This document shows positions 23,113 to 23,975 of a DNA stretch of 23,975 nt, piece after piece. Within the stretch, counting starts at the first letter, position 1, and each line of letters opens with the position of its first letter. A model generated the notes under the pieces. That model saw only the letters and a list, made by a program, of their open reading frames with translations, had not been told where the DNA came from and made no database searches. The position numbers and the translations under genes are program-made. Origin of the DNA: a virus; IMG/VR virus record IMGVR_UViG_3300037204_000013, positions 1-23,975 of that record. The stretch is one strand, 5' to 3'.

Positions 23113-23196
23113 CACCCCCGCCCCGTAGCGTCCTTTCGCACAGCCCCCATGTCGGGCACAGCGCCATCAGACTCGACAGGAGCGTGACCGTAACCC

Positions 23197-23835
23197 ATGG
23201 CTATTTCCAACAAACCTTATGAGATCATCGCATTCCCCTACACGCTCTACCTAGGTCCCGGTGGTACCGCGATGCCGACTCTTGCGGAAATCGCCACCGC
23301 TGAAGAAAAATATGAAAAAGGTGAAGTCGGAGCCCTTACCGGCTTCAAACGCATCGGTACCTCCGGTGCGTTGAACTATGGTGAAGGTGGAGTGACGGCG
23401 ACGCATTCGCAGACCCTTCAGTTTTTCACGGGTTCGGGTGCGACGATGCCGCGCAAGAGCTGGCGTACGGACGAGGCGATCGAAATCGCGCTGGAACTCG
23501 CGGACCTCTCCGCGAAACAGTACGCCTACATTCTCGACAACGCGACGATCACGACCGTCGCGGGGGTCACGGGGTCAGCGGAAAAACCCGGTGAAGAACA
23601 CTTCAGCCTGTACAAGGGTCCGCTGGTGTACAACTATGCGGCGCTGCTTGTGGGGATCAGCCCGATGAACGCGAACTACAAAGCCGCCTACTACATGCCC
23701 GCGTGCTACCAGTCCGCGAACCCCGCACCGAAATACACCTTGAAGGGCGGCCCGGCTTTGCTTGCTCTTCAGTTCGTGTCGATCATCGAAGAACAGGGCA
23801 AGTACCCCGAATGGCACGGCCAGATCGAACCGTAG
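23197..23835 (+). CDS. Major tail (tube) protein
   Basis: A 212-residue protein with CAGGAG about 18 bases before the ATG at 23197. It has the beta-rich composition and length of siphophage tail-tube proteins: FPYTLYLGPGGTAMPTLAEI (13-32), FKRIGTSGALNYGEGGV (50-66) with the usual G-x-V stretch, MPRKSWRTDEAIEIALELAD (84-103), then GALLV-like strands and FVSIIEEQGKYPEWHGQIEP at the end. Tube subunits stack as hexameric rings. It follows the terminator and no sheath gene precedes it, arguing for a non-contractile tail. Confidence 0.82.
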   Translation: MAISNKPYEIIAFPYTLYLGPGGTAMPTLAEIATAEEKYEKGEVGALTGFKRIGTSGALNYGEGGVTATHSQTLQFFTGSGATMPRKSWRTDEAIEIALELADLSAKQYAYILDNATITTVAGVTGSAEKPGEEHFSLYKGPLVYNYAALLVGISPMNANYKAAYYMPACYQSANPAPKYTLKGGPALLALQFVSIIEEQGKYPEWHGQIEP

Positions 23836-23839
23836 AGGC

Positions 23840-23975
23840 ATGAGCACGGTCGCGGAGGCTGGGGCGGCCTACAAACAAAACGAGGCGCTGCGTCTGGATC
23901 AGGCGGCGCAGCGCCATAAGCATGAGGCGAGACGCCAGAGGCTTCAGATGGTCAGCAAGCTCCAGAAGCGTGACG
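23840..23975 (+). CDS. N-terminal fragment of an unknown, probably coiled-coil protein
   Basis: An open frame from ATG 23840, with GAGG in the bases just before, runs off the right edge. The 45 visible residues are hydrophilic and helical (YKQNEALRLDQAAQRHKHEA, then RRQRLQMVSKLQK). Tail assembly chaperones and the tape measure usually follow the tube gene, but no family signature can be read in this fragment. Confidence 0.6.
   Translation, partial: MSTVAEAGAAYKQNEALRLDQAAQRHKHEARRQRLQMVSKLQKRD

Noticed and set aside
1-23975. CRISPR arrays, tRNA genes, insertion sequences, integrase or attachment sites
   Set aside because: I looked for repeated spaced units, tRNA T-loops (GTTCRA) with acceptor pairing, transposase motifs and recombinase motifs and saw none; the only strong repeats are inside protein-coding genes.

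Overview
This window is a high-GC stretch (roughly 60-65% G+C by eye) of a tailed dsDNA bacteriophage or prophage. Every gene I support is on the + strand and tightly packed. Stop/start overlaps (ATGA, GTGA, TTGA, TGATG) are frequent, GTG and TTG starts are common, and strong AAGGAGG-type ribosome sites precede several genes. GC content, start-codon use and the style of the structural proteins suggest an actinobacterial host, but the sequence alone does not prove this. A tail-tube protein with no sheath gene before it favours a non-contractile (siphovirus-type) tail. No integrase, tRNA, CRISPR array or insertion sequence is visible. No gene-free stretch exceeds about 120 bases.

Layout. (1) 1-893: the 3' end of an unknown gene, a ribbon-helix-helix protein and two small Cys-rich proteins. 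(2) 918-2576: large terminase subunit. (3) 2861-5272: a portal protein apparently fused to a MuF-like head-morphogenesis domain. (4) 5269-7856: a glycosyltransferase, a small beta-rich protein, a SAM-dependent methyltransferase and a probable virion protein, inserted between the portal and the capsid genes. (5) 7869-10922: XkdF-like protease/scaffold with a probable nested scaffold start, a head decoration protein and the major capsid protein. (6) 10926-12348: connector and head-closure genes.

(7) 12348-22367 is the notable part: about 10 kb of appendage or host-contact genes between the head-closure genes and the tail terminator. It holds fibre-like proteins, a 715-residue protein with a strikingly regular 20-residue repeat, Ig-like proteins, a 869-residue double beta-helix tailspike, a winged-helix-like protein, an alpha/beta-hydrolase lacking any canonical start that retains its N-terminus, and a protein with an internally duplicated domain. 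A gp10-like tail-completion gene sits in the middle. (8) 22364-23975: tail terminator, an acidic small protein, the tail tube and the start of a further gene.

Together the genes encode DNA packaging, procapsid assembly and maturation, the neck, the start of the tail, and an unusually large adhesion/depolymerisation set that probably includes carbohydrate-active and esterase activities. All functions are assigned by motif recognition and gene order only; no database search was run.
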